DNA of 39,978 nucleotides from Alphaproteobacteria bacterium HGW-Alphaproteobacteria-6 (GCA_002841115.1 PHEC01000008.1:1-39978); one strand, 5' to 3'. Shown: positions 18,617-27,333, counted from the stretch's first letter. The notes: generated from the letters alone by a model not told the origin. Translations and numbers: made by a program.

Positions 18617-20005
18617 TCAGAGAATCGGCCGGTTGGCGCCAAGCGGCTGCGGCGCCGGCGCCTCGATCCGGTCGCGCGGCCAGCGGATCTCGATGATCGC
18701 ACCACAGCGTTCGGGCCGTTCGGCCTCGGTCAGGAAGGGATCGGCGCCATTGGCGAAACTGACTTCGGCGCCGGTCCGCTCCAAAAGCGTCTTGGCGATG
18801 AAAAGCCCAAGCCCCATCCCCTCGTAACCCTCGCGTCCCGGCGCCGGATCCTCGCGCCGTCGCCGCATGAACGGATCGCCGATCCGGCCCAGAAGCTGCG
18901 GCGGATAACCCGGGCCGTCATCGGCGATGCGCACGGTGATCCGCGCCTCGGTCCATTCGGCTTCGATCCAGACGCAGTCATGCGCGAAATCGACAGCATT
19001 CTGGATGAAGTTGCGCAACCCGTGGATGACCTCGGGCAGGCGCAGGATCTGCGGCTGATCGGCGCCGGGGCCGCTGTCGGGCGGATGAAAGACGATGGTG
19101 CGGCCGCGCGCCTCATGCGGTTCGGCGGCCTCGTGCAGCACCGCCGACAAGGGTGCCGCATGCATGTGCAGGTCATCCTTGCCGGCCCGGCCCATCGACC
19201 GCAGGATCGCCCGGCATCGGTCGGCCTGCTCGCGGATCAACCGCGCATCGGCGCAAAGTGCCGGCTGATCGGCAAGATCCTCGACCAGATCGCCGCTGGC
19301 CAGCATGATCGTGGCCAGCGGCGTGCCAAGTTCATGGGCCGCCGCCGCGACCACCCCGCCAAGGTCGGTCAGCTTCTGTTCGCGCGCCAGCGCCATCTGG
19401 GTCGCCAGAAGCGCGTCGCCCATCGACTGGATCTCGATCGCGACCCGCCGGGCATAGAGCGCCAGGAACACCACGCCGGTCACGATCGCCAGCCAGAAGC
19501 CGAAACCGAAGAGGCCGGGCACCACGATCTCGGTCCCGTCGCGGGTGCGCAGCGGCAGATGCACCACCGCAATCAGCGTGACCAAGGCCACCGTGGCCAG
19601 CGCCACGACGATCGTCGCGCGGGTGCGCAGGGCGGTCGCCGCGATCGTCGCGGGCGCGATGATCAGCACCGCAAAGGGATTGTTCAGCCCGCCGGTGATC
19701 GACAGCAAAAGCGCCAGTTGCGAGGTGTCGAACAGAAACACCGCCGCCGCCTCGGCCTCGGTCAGTCGCTTGCTTTGCGGAAAGACGAAGATCGCCACCA
19801 GATTGGCCAGAACCGCCGGGCAGACCGCCAGGAGTGAAAGGCCAATGTCGAGGTCGATGTCGTAAAAGCGCCAGGCGACGAAGATCACCGAAAGCTGGCC
19901 GGCGATCGCCATCCAGCGCAGAAGGATGAGCGTGCCGAGACGCACCCGGTCACCGCGCGCCGAAACCGGGCCGAACCTTGGGGTTCCGGGGGAAAGCGCC
20001 GCCAT
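18617..20005 (-). CDS. regB: redox-sensing histidine kinase RegB/PrrB
   Basis: Membrane sensor kinase that phosphorylates RegA when the respiratory/quinone pool is reduced; global control of photosynthesis, nitrogen and carbon fixation. 462 aa from ATG 20005 (AGGA 7 nt upstream; a GTG 18 nt earlier is less likely). Six transmembrane segments span about 24-185. The quinone-sensing redox box GGLNNPF is at 105-111, the phosphoacceptor H224 lies in AAAAHELGTPL, and the redox-active Cys is C264 in ADRCRAILRSMGR; each is one position off the R. capsulatus residues, as expected. The ATPase domain has GDPF and GLGLFIAKTLLERTG. Divergent from senC-regA. Confidence 0.97.
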   Translation of the reverse strand: MAALSPGTPRFGPVSARGDRVRLGTLILLRWMAIAGQLSVIFVAWRFYDIDLDIGLSLLAVCPAVLANLVAIFVFPQSKRLTEAEAAAVFLFDTSQLALLLSITGGLNNPFAVLIIAPATIAATALRTRATIVVALATVALVTLIAVVHLPLRTRDGTEIVVPGLFGFGFWLAIVTGVVFLALYARRVAIEIQSMGDALLATQMALAREQKLTDLGGVVAAAAHELGTPLATIMLASGDLVEDLADQPALCADARLIREQADRCRAILRSMGRAGKDDLHMHAAPLSAVLHEAAEPHEARGRTIVFHPPDSGPGADQPQILRLPEVIHGLRNFIQNAVDFAHDCVWIEAEWTEARITVRIADDGPGYPPQLLGRIGDPFMRRRREDPAPGREGYEGMGLGLFIAKTLLERTGAEVSFANGADPFLTEAERPERCGAIIEIRWPRDRIEAPAPQPLGANRPIL

Positions 20006-20040
20006 TGCCGGTCCTCTTGTCACATCGCGGTCGGTTCCGA

Positions 20041-20069
20041 TTGATAGTCCCGCCGCAATGCGCGATCAA
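20041..20069 (-). promoter_or_regulatory. candidate regB promoter in the regB-senC divergent region
   Basis: On the minus strand TTGATC (20064-20069), a 17-bp spacer and TATCAA (20041-20046) give a reasonable sigma70-like pair about 36 bp upstream of the regB start. The two hexamers also form an ATTGAT/ATCAAT inverted repeat (20040-20045 and 20065-20070), so a dimeric regulator could bind the same place. No experimental support. Confidence 0.4.
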
Positions 20070-20125
20070 TGCACCGCGCGCCGGCCGGTCCGGTGCCGGA
20101 CGCGCAAGGCAGCAGGAGGCAAGAG

Positions 20126-20758
20126 ATGACGATTTCGACACGCAGCCTGGCCCTGGCCGCAACCTCGGTCGCGGCCATCGGCCTTGTCGTCACCTATGCG
20201 CTGACCATCGGCGGCGGAACCGATCGCTTTGCCGACTGCCGGGCCACGCGGATCGCCGGTGGCGCCGGCGCCATCGGCGGCCCCTTCACGCTGACCGACG
20301 AGACCGGCCGCCGCGTCACTGACCGTGACGTGCTGACCGGGCCAAGCCTGGTCTATTTCGGCTATACCTACTGCCCCGACGTCTGCCCGACCGATACCGT
20401 GCGCAATGCCGAAGCCGCCGACGTGCTGGAAGAAATGGGCCACGAGGTGACGCCGGTCTTCATTTCGGTCGATCCGCGGCGCGATACGCCGGAGGTGCTG
20501 AAGGCATGGACCGATCTCATTCATCCGCGGATGATCGGGCTGACCGGAACAGCCGAAGAGATTGCCGCCGTCGCCAAGACCTACAAGACCTTCTACAAGG
20601 CGCCCGCGGCGCCGACCGACGAATTTTATCTGGTCGATCACATGACCTATACCTATCTGATGCTGCCCGAAGACGGTTTTGTCGAGTTCTTCGACCGTGG
20701 CCTAGCGCCCGAAGACCTGGCCGCCCGCGCCGCCTGTTTCATCGAAGCCGCAAAATAG
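20126..20758 (+). CDS. senC: SCO1/SenC-family copper protein (PrrC)
   Basis: Periplasmic, membrane-anchored Cu chaperone for cytochrome c oxidase assembly that also affects RegB signalling in phototrophs. 210 aa from ATG 20126 with AGGAGG 7 nt upstream. An N-terminal anchor (about residues 7-27) precedes the thioredoxin-like SCO fold. The Cu-binding pair is C83 and C87 in YTYCPDVCPTD and the distal ligand H172 in FYLVDHMTYTY. It is divergent from regB and 66 bp before regA, the classical Rhodobacter order regB / senC-regA-hvrA. Confidence 0.96.
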   Translation: MTISTRSLALAATSVAAIGLVVTYALTIGGGTDRFADCRATRIAGGAGAIGGPFTLTDETGRRVTDRDVLTGPSLVYFGYTYCPDVCPTDTVRNAEAADVLEEMGHEVTPVFISVDPRRDTPEVLKAWTDLIHPRMIGLTGTAEEIAAVAKTYKTFYKAPAAPTDEFYLVDHMTYTYLMLPEDGFVEFFDRGLAPEDLAARAACFIEAAK

Positions 20759-20765
20759 GCGGAAA

Positions 20766-20794
20766 TTGACCATCCCGGCACGACGCCCTAGAAG
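20766..20794 (+). promoter_or_regulatory. candidate sigma70 promoter for regA
   Basis: TTGACC (20766-20771), a 17-bp spacer and TAGAAG (20789-20794) match the sigma70 consensus at 5 of 6 and 4 of 6 positions. It lies in the short senC-regA gap, about 31 bp before the regA ATG, so regA could be transcribed separately from senC. Confidence 0.5.
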
Positions 20795-20824
20795 CGTTCC
20801 AGACAATGCATTCGGGATGCGCGC

Positions 20825-21379
20825 ATGACCGACGACAGACCGCTCGACCTCGGTCCCGACCGGACCCTGCTTCTGGTCGATGACGACAGCGCCTTCGTGA
20901 CGCGCCTGGCCCGGGCGATGGAGCGGCGCGGCTTTCTGACCGAGACCGCCGAAAGCGTCGCCGCCGGCCGCGCCGCGGCGCAGGCCCGGCCACCGGCCTA
21001 TGCGGTTGTCGATCTCAGGCTTGAGGATGGCAACGGGCTTGAAGTGGTCGAGATGCTGCATGGCTGCCGCCCGGATTGCCGCGTCGTCGTGCTGACCGGT
21101 TACGGTGCCATCGCGACGGCGGTGGCCGCAGTAAAGATCGGCGCGGTCGATTATCTGTCCAAGCCGGCGGATGCGGCCGATATCACCAATGCATTGCTGG
21201 CGCGAACCGATACGATGCCGGCGCCGCCGGAAAATCCGATGTCGGCCGATCGTGTCCGCTGGGAACATATCCAGCGGATATACGAGCTTTGTGATCGCAA
21301 TGTCTCGGAAACCGCAAGGCGGCTGAACATGCATCGGCGCACGCTTCAGCGTATTCTCGCCAAACGCAGCCCGAAATAA
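20825..21379 (+). CDS. regA: response regulator RegA/PrrA
   Basis: DNA-binding partner of RegB; activates or represses photosystem, cytochrome, nif and cbb genes according to redox state. 184 aa, the standard length. The receiver has the acidic pocket LVDDDSAF (18-25) and phosphoacceptor D63 in VVDLRLEDGNGLEV, with T and K switch residues in VLTGYG and SKPADAAD. A Pro-rich linker (PAPPENP) leads to a Fis-like helix-turn-helix ARRLNMHRRTLQRILAKR at the C-terminus, which is near-invariant in this family. Followed 100 bp later by hvrA. Confidence 0.97.
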   Translation: MTDDRPLDLGPDRTLLLVDDDSAFVTRLARAMERRGFLTETAESVAAGRAAAQARPPAYAVVDLRLEDGNGLEVVEMLHGCRPDCRVVVLTGYGAIATAVAAVKIGAVDYLSKPADAADITNALLARTDTMPAPPENPMSADRVRWEHIQRIYELCDRNVSETARRLNMHRRTLQRILAKRSPK

Positions 21380-21481
21380 CCGGATCCGCACCGGCAATTG
21401 CAATCAGGCGCTTGATCCGCAATTCATTTTCAGCCAAGCAGTGCAATGATTGGCACAATCGGGGACAAGGAACCGCGGAAT

Positions 21482-21790
21482 ATGGATATCAATCTGGACA
21501 AGCTGTCACTGAAGGAATTGAAGAACCTTCGCACCAGGGTGACGCAGGCCATCGAAAGCTTCAAGGATCGCAAGAAGATCGAAGCGCGTGCAGAGCTTGA
21601 AGAGCGTGCGCGCGAATTGGGATTCAAGCTGAATGAACTTCTCGGCACGGCGCCGACGCGCAAACCCGGCGTTGCCAGATACGCCAATCCCGCCGACCGG
21701 TCGCAGACCTGGAGCGGGCGCGGCCGCAAGCCGGGCTGGGTCGTGGCGGCGCTGAAGGCTGGCAAGAAACTGGAAGACCTGGCGATCTGA
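21482..21790 (+). CDS. hvrA: H-NS family regulator HvrA
   Basis: Nucleoid-associated trans-acting factor that in Rhodobacter capsulatus tunes photosynthesis (low light) and nitrogen-fixation genes. 102 aa from ATG 21482 (AAGGAA upstream), equal to the known HvrA length; the longer ATG at 21446 is less likely. The N-terminal half is a charged coiled-coil oligomerisation region (LSLKELKNLRTRVTQAIESF). The C-terminus carries the H-NS DNA-binding loop TWSGRGRKP at residues 76-84. Third gene of the senC-regA-hvrA series. Confidence 0.93.
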   Translation: MDINLDKLSLKELKNLRTRVTQAIESFKDRKKIEARAELEERARELGFKLNELLGTAPTRKPGVARYANPADRSQTWSGRGRKPGWVVAALKAGKKLEDLAI

Positions 21791-21816
21791 GCGGACCGGT
21801 CCGATAGCGGCGGCGT

Positions 21817-22413
21817 CTATCCGGGCGTCGCCATCAACGTCTGGCAGCGCGCGGTGAAATCCGCGCGCGTCTCGACCGGCGGGCGCAGGCGGATCGACAG
21901 CCCGCGCAGCATCGTCGCGTCGGGTGCCCCGAAAAGCCTGTCGGCCTCGACCCGGCTGAATCCCGCGATCTCGACCGCCTCAAGCCATGCCGAAACCCTA
22001 TCGGCGCGCTTGATTGACTTCTTGATCGCCGCAGGCAGCACCGCCGGCAGGCCGAAGCGCAGATGCACCGCCGCGCTCAGCCGATCGTCAAGCGCGCCAT
22101 AGTCAGGCCCGATCGCCGCCTTGACCGGGCTGATCATGTCGCCGATCACATATTCCGGCGCGTCGTGCAAAAGGGCGGCCAGGCGCCAGCGCGCGGCGAT
22201 GCCGGGATTGGCGCGCGCAAAGATCACCTCGACCAGCAGCGAATGCTCGGCCACCGAATAGGGCCAGTCGCCGCGCGTCTGGCCGTTCCAGCGCGCGACG
22301 AAGGCAAGGCCATGGGCGATATCCTCGATCTCGATGTCCAGCGGCGTCGGGTCCAGCAGGTCAAGCCTGCGGCCCGAAAGCATCCTTTGCCAGGCGCGCG
22401 GCGGTCGCGTCAT
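21817..22413 (-). CDS. HD-domain phosphohydrolase (YfbR-like)
   Basis: Predicted metal-dependent phosphohydrolase, perhaps a 5'-deoxynucleotidase. 198 aa from ATG 22413; the frame continues upstream without a better start. The metal site is spread over H34 (IAHGLAF), H57 in SVAEHS, the H83-D84 doublet in LLHDAPEYVIGD and a later Asp in ADRVSAW, the YfbR/HD pattern. It is convergent with hvrA (26-bp gap) and lies on the opposite strand within an otherwise plus-strand stretch between hvrA and ahcY. Substrate cannot be read from sequence. Confidence 0.85.
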   Translation of the reverse strand: MTRPPRAWQRMLSGRRLDLLDPTPLDIEIEDIAHGLAFVARWNGQTRGDWPYSVAEHSLLVEVIFARANPGIAARWRLAALLHDAPEYVIGDMISPVKAAIGPDYGALDDRLSAAVHLRFGLPAVLPAAIKKSIKRADRVSAWLEAVEIAGFSRVEADRLFGAPDATMLRGLSIRLRPPVETRADFTARCQTLMATPG

Positions 22414-22637
22414 CGGTAACAGCCCTTCAAGCCGGTTCACGATCCGGTGCGCCAGACTATTACCGGCGCCGCCACGCCATGGCAATTCGCCAGGACAAGG
22501 GATGCGAATCCAGCCGCTTGGCGCGGGAACGCGGACGTGCGGGGGCGTGCATTGTCAAATCCGCCGATCGACCTGACATCTGAATCAGGGCCGGCGGGCC
22601 GCACGCCTCCGGCCTGATGGACGAAAGGAGGACCATC

Positions 22638-22949
22638 ATGTTCAAACGTCTCTTCACCGCCGCCATTCTCTTCGGTCTGGCCGGAACCGCCCCGCCGGCG
22701 GCCCATGCCGAAACCTTCTGCGGCCCGCGCGAATCGATCGTCGAGCGGCTGGAGGAAACCTATGCCGAGGCGCTTTCGGCGCTTGGCTATCAATCCGACA
22801 CCCAGGTCGTCGAGGTCTGGTCGTCGAAAAAGACCGGATCCTGGACCATGCTGATGACCCGTGCCGATGGCGTCAGCTGCGTCGTGGCCAGCGGATCGGG
22901 CTGGAGCCAGGAATTCATGACCCGGATGATGAGCGGCATTCAGGGCTGA
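22638..22949 (+). CDS. small exported protein
   Basis: 103-aa protein from ATG 22638 with AGGAGG 7 nt upstream (22625-22630). A clear Sec signal peptide, KRLFTAAILFGLAGTAPPAAHA, with cleavage expected after AHA, leaves a mature periplasmic domain of about 79 residues. That domain has two Cys (ETFCGPRE and GVSCVVAS) that could form a disulfide. The rest is a mixed alpha/beta sequence with EVWSSKKTGSWTMLMTRADG. I recognise no named family. A weak promoter TTGTCA (22552-22557), 16 bp, TGACAT (22574-22579) lies upstream. Confidence 0.8.
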   Translation: MFKRLFTAAILFGLAGTAPPAAHAETFCGPRESIVERLEETYAEALSALGYQSDTQVVEVWSSKKTGSWTMLMTRADGVSCVVASGSGWSQEFMTRMMSGIQG

Positions 22950-23102
22950 CCGTTGCCGATTTCCCATGTGCCGCGGCAAACTGGCCGGGCGGGCATGATT
23001 ATTCGTGGCACACTCGCGCATCGCGGGTATTGGCGCAGATCAACAGGCCCTGGATGAAGGACCGGGTTGCACGCAAGCCGGACGTGCCGGCCCGGATTGC
23101 GG

Positions 23103-24206
23103 ATGCGCCCCGACGAAAAGTCCCAGATCGAGATCCTCAGGGTCTTTTGCATAACCGCGATGATGTGGGTCCATGTCAGCCCCGGCCTGTCGTCGCCGTC
23201 CTTCGTCTCGACCGGTGATTTCCGCCTGGTCGGGCTGATCCTCGGCGATACGCTTGGCCGGATCAGCGTCTCGGTTCTCAGCTTCATCAGCGGCTATCTC
23301 TTCTGGACTTCGGCGGCATCCAGACCGCTGCTGTCCACCGTCCGGCGCCGCTTTGTCAGCGTCGTCCTGCCGATGCTGGTCTGGAGCGCGATCTTCATCG
23401 TGATGGCGGAAAGCAAGCAAATGGTGATCGGCGCGCCGTCGCGGATGCTGCTGGGTCTGGCGCCGACGCCGATGGCCTTCCTCAACGGCTGGACAGGCGT
23501 CGCCGGGCCGACGGCGAACCTGTCGCTTTTCTTCCTGCGTGACCTTTTCGTGGCGACGCTGATCCTGCGTCTGGTCGCGCCGCTGATCCGGCGGATACCC
23601 TTGCTGATGGCGCTCTTGGTGACGGTTCTGGCGGTGCTGGAATGGACCGCGCCGGTGGTGTTCCGGCCGACCATCCTGCAATTCATGGTGCTTGGTGCGG
23701 TCGCATCGGAGCGCGGGTTGTCGATCACAAGGCTGTCGCGGCCGGCACTGGCGCTGCCGCTTGGCTACGGGCTGGCCCTGGCGGGCTTTGCCGCCATGGC
23801 GCTTCTGCCCGCCGGCCTGTCCGAGGTCCACGCCGTGGCCGGCATCCTGCGCCGTCTCGGCATCGGCTTTCTGGCGCTGGCGCTGGCGCGTGCGTTCCTG
23901 CGCCTTACCCCGGCGCCCTGGATGGTGCGGCTGGGTCGGCACAGCTATCTGGCCTATCTGATGCATGTGCCGCTGATCGCGTTCCTCTGGGCCTTCTGGG
24001 TCCGGATCGTCGGCGGTCCCGGCGATGCGCCCTATCTGGCCTTCTACCTCGCCATGCCGCCCCTGGTCTTCGCCATCGCGCGGCTGGCCGGTCAGGCGAT
24101 CGACCGGCTGCCGGCCCTGGCGCAGCTTTTGTTGCGTGGCAAGGCCCACGGCCCGGCACGAATCGTGCCGGCACGATTGCCGCTGGGCGGCGGCGGTGCT
24201 ATCTGA
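23103..24206 (+). CDS. membrane acyltransferase, acyltransferase-3 family
   Basis: Integral membrane O-acyltransferase that would decorate a surface glycan or similar acceptor. 367 aa from ATG 23103; a TTG at 23067 would add 12 residues. About ten transmembrane helices are visible. The N-terminus has the family start [20 protein letters not shown], with the conserved catalytic-type His in the first helix region, and later [17 protein letters not shown], the hallmark of the YSFYLHH-like segment. The 3' end contains a near-perfect palindrome (24153-24171) that may serve the ahcY promoter 68 bp downstream. Acceptor unknown. Confidence 0.87.
   Translation: MRPDEKSQIEILRVFCITAMMWVHVSPGLSSPSFVSTGDFRLVGLILGDTLGRISVSVLSFISGYLFWTSAASRPLLSTVRRRFVSVVLPMLVWSAIFIVMAESKQMVIGAPSRMLLGLAPTPMAFLNGWTGVAGPTANLSLFFLRDLFVATLILRLVAPLIRRIPLLMALLVTVLAVLEWTAPVVFRPTILQFMVLGAVASERGLSITRLSRPALALPLGYGLALAGFAAMALLPAGLSEVHAVAGILRRLGIGFLALALARAFLRLTPAPWMVRLGRHSYLAYLMHVPLIAFLWAFWVRIVGGPGDAPYLAFYLAMPPLVFAIARLAGQAIDRLPALAQLLLRGKAHGPARIVPARLPLGGGGAI
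24153..24171. promoter_or_regulatory. 19-bp palindrome upstream of ahcY
   Basis: CCGGCACGA, one central A, then TCGTGCCGG form a perfect 9+9 bp inverted repeat inside the last codons of the acyltransferase gene. It is centred about 77 bp before the ahcY ATG, and half of it (GCACGATT) recurs directly afterwards at 24171-24178. Operator for a dimeric regulator or an RNA hairpin are both possible. Confidence 0.4.
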
Positions 24207-24238
24207 CTGCCAACCAGCGAATTCAGGGAGAAACGCGC

Positions 24239-25633
24239 ATGACGACGGATTACATCGTCAAGGACATTGCCCTTGCCGGCTATGGCCGCAAGGAACTCGA
24301 TATCGCCGAAACCGAAATGCCGGGCCTGATGGCGCTGCGCGAGGAGTTTGGCGCAGCACAGCCGCTGAAGGGCGCCCGCATCGCCGGCAGCCTGCACATG
24401 ACGGTGCAGACCGCGGTGCTGATCGAGACGCTGACAGCGCTTGGCGCGAAGGTGCGCTGGGCCTCGTGCAACATCTTCTCGACCCAGGACCACGCCGCCG
24501 CCGCGATTGCGCAAAGCGGCGTGCCGGTCTTTGCGATCAAGGGCGAAAGCCTCGAGGATTACTGGGCCTATACCGACCGGATCTTCCAGTTCGCCGAGGG
24601 CACCTGCAACATGATCCTCGACGATGGCGGCGATGCGACGCTTTACATCCTGATGGGCGCGCGGGTCGAGGCCGGGGAAACCGACCTGATCGCGGTGCCG
24701 ACCAGTGACGAGGAAGTGTGCCTTTTCAACCAGATTCGCAAGCGCCTGGCCGAGACACCGGGCTGGTTCACCGCCCAGCGCGCGGCGATCAAGGGCGTGT
24801 CGGAGGAAACCACCACCGGCGTCCACCGGCTTTACGACCTGCACAAGAAGGGCCTTCTGCCCTTCCCGGCGATCAATGTGAACGACAGCGTCACCAAGTC
24901 GAAGTTCGACAACAAGTATGGCTGCAAGGAAAGCCTGGTTGACGGCATCCGCCGGGCCACCGACGTGATGATGGCCGGCAAGGTCGCCGTGGTCTGCGGC
25001 TACGGCGATGTCGGCAAGGGCTGTGCCGCATCGTTGCAAGGCGCCGGAGCCCGGGTGAAGGTGACCGAAGTCGACCCGATATGCGCGCTTCAGGCGGCGA
25101 TGGACGGGTTCGAGGTGATCGTGCTGGAAGACGTGGTCGACAGCGCCGACATCTTCATCACCACCACCGGCAACCGCGACGTGATCCGCATCGAGCACAT
25201 GCGGGCGATGAAGGACATGGCGATCGTCGGAAACATCGGCCATTTCGACAACGAGATCCAGGTGGCTGCCCTGAAGAACCACAAATGGACCAACGTCAAG
25301 GACCAGGTCGACCTGATCGAGATGCCCTCGGGCGCGCGGATCATCCTTCTGTCCGAAGGCCGTCTGCTGAACCTCGGCAACGCCACCGGGCACCCGTCTT
25401 TCGTGATGTCGGCTTCCTTCACCAACCAGGTTCTGGCGCAGATCGAGCTCTGGACCAAAGGCAATGACTACAAGCCCGGCGTCTACATCCTGCCCAAGCA
25501 TCTGGATGAAAAGGTCGCGCGCCTGCATCTGAAGAAGATCGGGGTGAAACTGACCGAACTCAGCCCCGATCAGGCCGAGTATATCGGCGTCGCGGTCGGT
25601 GGGCCGTTCAAGTCGGACCATTACCGCTACTGA
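24239..25633 (+). CDS. ahcY: adenosylhomocysteinase
   Basis: Hydrolyses S-adenosylhomocysteine to adenosine and homocysteine, relieving product inhibition of methyltransferases (including bacteriochlorophyll steps in phototrophs). 464 aa from ATG 24239, GGGAG 9 nt upstream, the normal length. Motifs include [32 protein letters not shown], the NAD-binding [12 protein letters not shown] and the C-terminal [17 protein letters not shown] and FKSDHYRY. In R. capsulatus ahcY lies near regA and hvrA beside the LysR gene hvrB; here hvrB is not in between. A GC-rich hairpin follows the stop. Confidence 0.98.
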   Translation: MTTDYIVKDIALAGYGRKELDIAETEMPGLMALREEFGAAQPLKGARIAGSLHMTVQTAVLIETLTALGAKVRWASCNIFSTQDHAAAAIAQSGVPVFAIKGESLEDYWAYTDRIFQFAEGTCNMILDDGGDATLYILMGARVEAGETDLIAVPTSDEEVCLFNQIRKRLAETPGWFTAQRAAIKGVSEETTTGVHRLYDLHKKGLLPFPAINVNDSVTKSKFDNKYGCKESLVDGIRRATDVMMAGKVAVVCGYGDVGKGCAASLQGAGARVKVTEVDPICALQAAMDGFEVIVLEDVVDSADIFITTTGNRDVIRIEHMRAMKDMAIVGNIGHFDNEIQVAALKNHKWTNVKDQVDLIEMPSGARIILLSEGRLLNLGNATGHPSFVMSASFTNQVLAQIELWTKGNDYKPGVYILPKHLDEKVARLHLKKIGVKLTELSPDQAEYIGVAVGGPFKSDHYRY

Positions 25634-25643
25634 TCCGAATGGC

Positions 25644-25672
25644 GGCGCTGCCCCCCGGGGGGGGCGGCGCCC
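25644..25672 (+). terminator. GC-rich hairpin after ahcY
   Basis: Starting 10 bp after the ahcY stop, GGCGCTGCCCCCC (25644-25656) faces GGGGGGGGCGGCGCC (25657-25671), a long near-perfect inverted repeat with essentially no spare loop. No T-tract follows, so it may stop transcription weakly, protect the 3' end or need Rho. Confidence 0.5.
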
Positions 25673-25700
25673 GACGCTGCGCTGCGGCGTAATGTCCCAG

Positions 25701-25714
25701 TTGATCCGGATCAA
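25701..25714. promoter_or_regulatory. FNR/FnrL-type box
   Basis: TTGATCCGGATCAA is a perfect match to the FNR-family consensus TTGAT-N4-ATCAA and a perfect 14-bp palindrome. It lies 88 bp before the start of the outer-membrane beta-barrel gene and 68 bp after ahcY. At the class II spacing the transcript would begin near 25749. Low-oxygen control of the barrel gene by FnrL or a Crp/Fnr relative is the natural reading. Confidence 0.7.
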
Positions 25715-25801
25715 GTCGGATACGCGCGATAGGTGATTTCCACATCCCCGGCGATCCTGCGGCAGTTGCAGGGCCCTCGACGAGGAATGGAGATCAAGGC
25801 A

Positions 25802-26767
25802 ATGACAAGAACAAGTGTTTTCAGGACCGGCGCCGCCGTGGCTGCCCTTGTCCTGAGCGGCGCGGCGGCAACACCGGTCGCGGCCGAGGGTGTGTTTGGC
25901 GGCCTCTTCGGCCCGGCGCAGCGCGGGTCTTTCGGCCCGGGCGGCTTTTCGCGCTATGTGCCGCCGGTTTCGCATCCGACGCTGAACGAAAGCCCGTTCA
26001 TCACCACCGAAATCAGGCCGATCTTTGCCTATCACAACATCCCGAACGACTTTCTGACCGACGGCGGCGACGTTCGCGTTGTCGCCCTTCAGGCCCGCTA
26101 TGCGTTCAGTGACCGCTTCGCGCTGATCGCCACGACCGACGGCTATGCCGACCTCAACTTCTCGTCGGTGCTGCCCGACGAGACCGGCTTTCTCGATATC
26201 GCGGTCGGCGCCAAATACGCGGTCTACACCAACCCCGCCAAGGGCGAGATCGTGACCGTCGGCGCGCGCTATACCGCGCCGACCGGCGATGTGACCTCGG
26301 GCGGCATCCAGCTTGCCGGCGACGGCGACGGCTATGTCGATGCCTTCGTCACCGGCGCCAAGCTTTTCGAGGGCGGCACCCAGCTTCAGGGCTCGCTTGG
26401 CCTTCAGGTCGCGGTCTCGGGCGAAAACTGGAGCTATGTCCACGCCCATCTGCACGCCGACCACGAGGTCATGCCGGGGTTCTTCCCGCTGGTCGAGGTC
26501 AACGCGATCATCCCGGTTGACGGTGGCAACCGCTTTCCCGGCCTGCCCTCGAACCTGACCGGCGCCGATCTTTTCGACATCGGCACCTCGGATCCCGATC
26601 CGATCGTGACGGTGGCCGCCGGCTTCCGCTACCGGCCGAACGCCCATTCGATCTTCGGTGTCGCCTTCGAGCAGGACCTGGTCGACAAGTCGATCGACGG
26701 CATCCCGGGGTCGAAATCCTCGGTCTTCGACTGGCGTGTCACCGCCGATCTGACCGTGCATTTCTGA
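25802..26767 (+). CDS. outer-membrane beta-barrel protein
   Basis: Predicted outer-membrane channel or transporter of 321 aa from ATG 25802 (GGAG about 9 nt upstream). A Sec signal peptide (FRTGAAVAALVLSGAAATPVAA, cleavage after VAA) is followed by alternating amphipathic strands rich in Gly and aromatics, for example VVALQARYAFSDRFALIATTDGY, FLDIAVGAKYAVY and LQGSLGLQVAVSG. It ends in a terminal aromatic, DLTVHF, the usual C-terminal Phe recognised by BamA. The overall plan is like MetA-pathway phenol-degradation-type barrels rather than OmpW. It sits behind a perfect FNR-type box, so is probably induced at low oxygen. Substrate unknown. Confidence 0.75.
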   Translation: MTRTSVFRTGAAVAALVLSGAAATPVAAEGVFGGLFGPAQRGSFGPGGFSRYVPPVSHPTLNESPFITTEIRPIFAYHNIPNDFLTDGGDVRVVALQARYAFSDRFALIATTDGYADLNFSSVLPDETGFLDIAVGAKYAVYTNPAKGEIVTVGARYTAPTGDVTSGGIQLAGDGDGYVDAFVTGAKLFEGGTQLQGSLGLQVAVSGENWSYVHAHLHADHEVMPGFFPLVEVNAIIPVDGGNRFPGLPSNLTGADLFDIGTSDPDPIVTVAAGFRYRPNAHSIFGVAFEQDLVDKSIDGIPGSKSSVFDWRVTADLTVHF

Positions 26768-26783
26768 ACCTGCACAACCGGAA

Positions 26784-26806
26784 GGGGCGCCGCGATGCGG
26801 TGCCCC
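26784..26806 (+). terminator. hairpin after the beta-barrel gene
   Basis: GGGGCGCCGC (26784-26793), loop GAT, GCGGTGCCCC (26797-26806) make a 10-bp stem with one G-U pair, 17 bp past the stop. Only a weak pyrimidine run follows (GACCTATTCC). Confidence 0.55.
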
Positions 26807-26943
26807 GACCTATTCCCGCCGCAGGCCGAGGAATCCTTTGCCATCGGCGCGATTTCCCCGCTATCCTTGCGCCCGGGCCGGCGCAATTGGCCAGGATCAA
26901 GGCCCGAACATGCGCAGCGCGCACAGGACAGGTGGAGTAACCA

Positions 26944-27285
26944 ATGGGTAAGAGAGACGAACTGATCGCCAGATATGCGGACGATCTGCGGAACAAGTGC
27001 AAGGTGACGCCGGACATGGACCTGCTGACCAAGGTCACGATCGGCTGTGGCCCTGCCATCTACAACGCGGATTCGGCCACCGTCGCGGCCGGTCAGGCGA
27101 CCGAGATCGCGACGGTCAAGAACAATTTCCTGATCAAGAAGCTGGGCCTGAAGGACGGGCCGCAGCTTGATGACGCGATCAATTCGGTGATCGAGACCTA
27201 CGGCAAGTCCGAGCGCAACAAGTATCGCGCCGTGGTCTACTACATGCTGGTCAAGCATTTCGGCAAGGAAAAGGTCTACGCCTGA
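26944..27285 (+). CDS. DUF2853 family protein
   Basis: 113-aa cytosolic protein of the DUF2853 family, function unknown. ATG 26944 follows GGTGGAG at 26931-26937. The sequence is mostly helical: KRDELIARYADDLRNKC at the start, a central NNFLIKKLGLKDGPQLDDAI and a C-terminal KYRAVVYYMLVKHFGKEKVY, the conserved family end. It stands alone: 175 bp follow the barrel gene's hairpin, and its own hairpin (27304-27333) closes it. Confidence 0.85.
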   Translation: MGKRDELIARYADDLRNKCKVTPDMDLLTKVTIGCGPAIYNADSATVAAGQATEIATVKNNFLIKKLGLKDGPQLDDAINSVIETYGKSERNKYRAVVYYMLVKHFGKEKVYA

Positions 27286-27303
27286 GGGCGATACGACCGG
27301 CAC

Positions 27304-27333
27304 CCGGACCGGGCGGCTGCCGCCTCGGTCCGG
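27304..27333 (+). terminator. hairpin after the DUF2853 gene
   Basis: CCGGACCG (27304-27311) and GGCGG (27312-27316) pair with CCGCC (27320-27324) and CGGTCCGG (27326-27333), a 13-bp stem with loop CTG and one bulged T. It begins 18 bp past the stop and is followed by TTAACG, so the T-tract is weak. Confidence 0.55.

Noticed and set aside
24207-24238. SAH riboswitch before ahcY
   Set aside because: The gap to the previous gene is only 32 nt, too short for the fold, and no SAH aptamer core is visible.
25802-26767. OmpW
   Set aside because: An FNR site and outer-membrane location suggested OmpW, but the protein is about 100 residues longer than OmpW and lacks its typical sequence.
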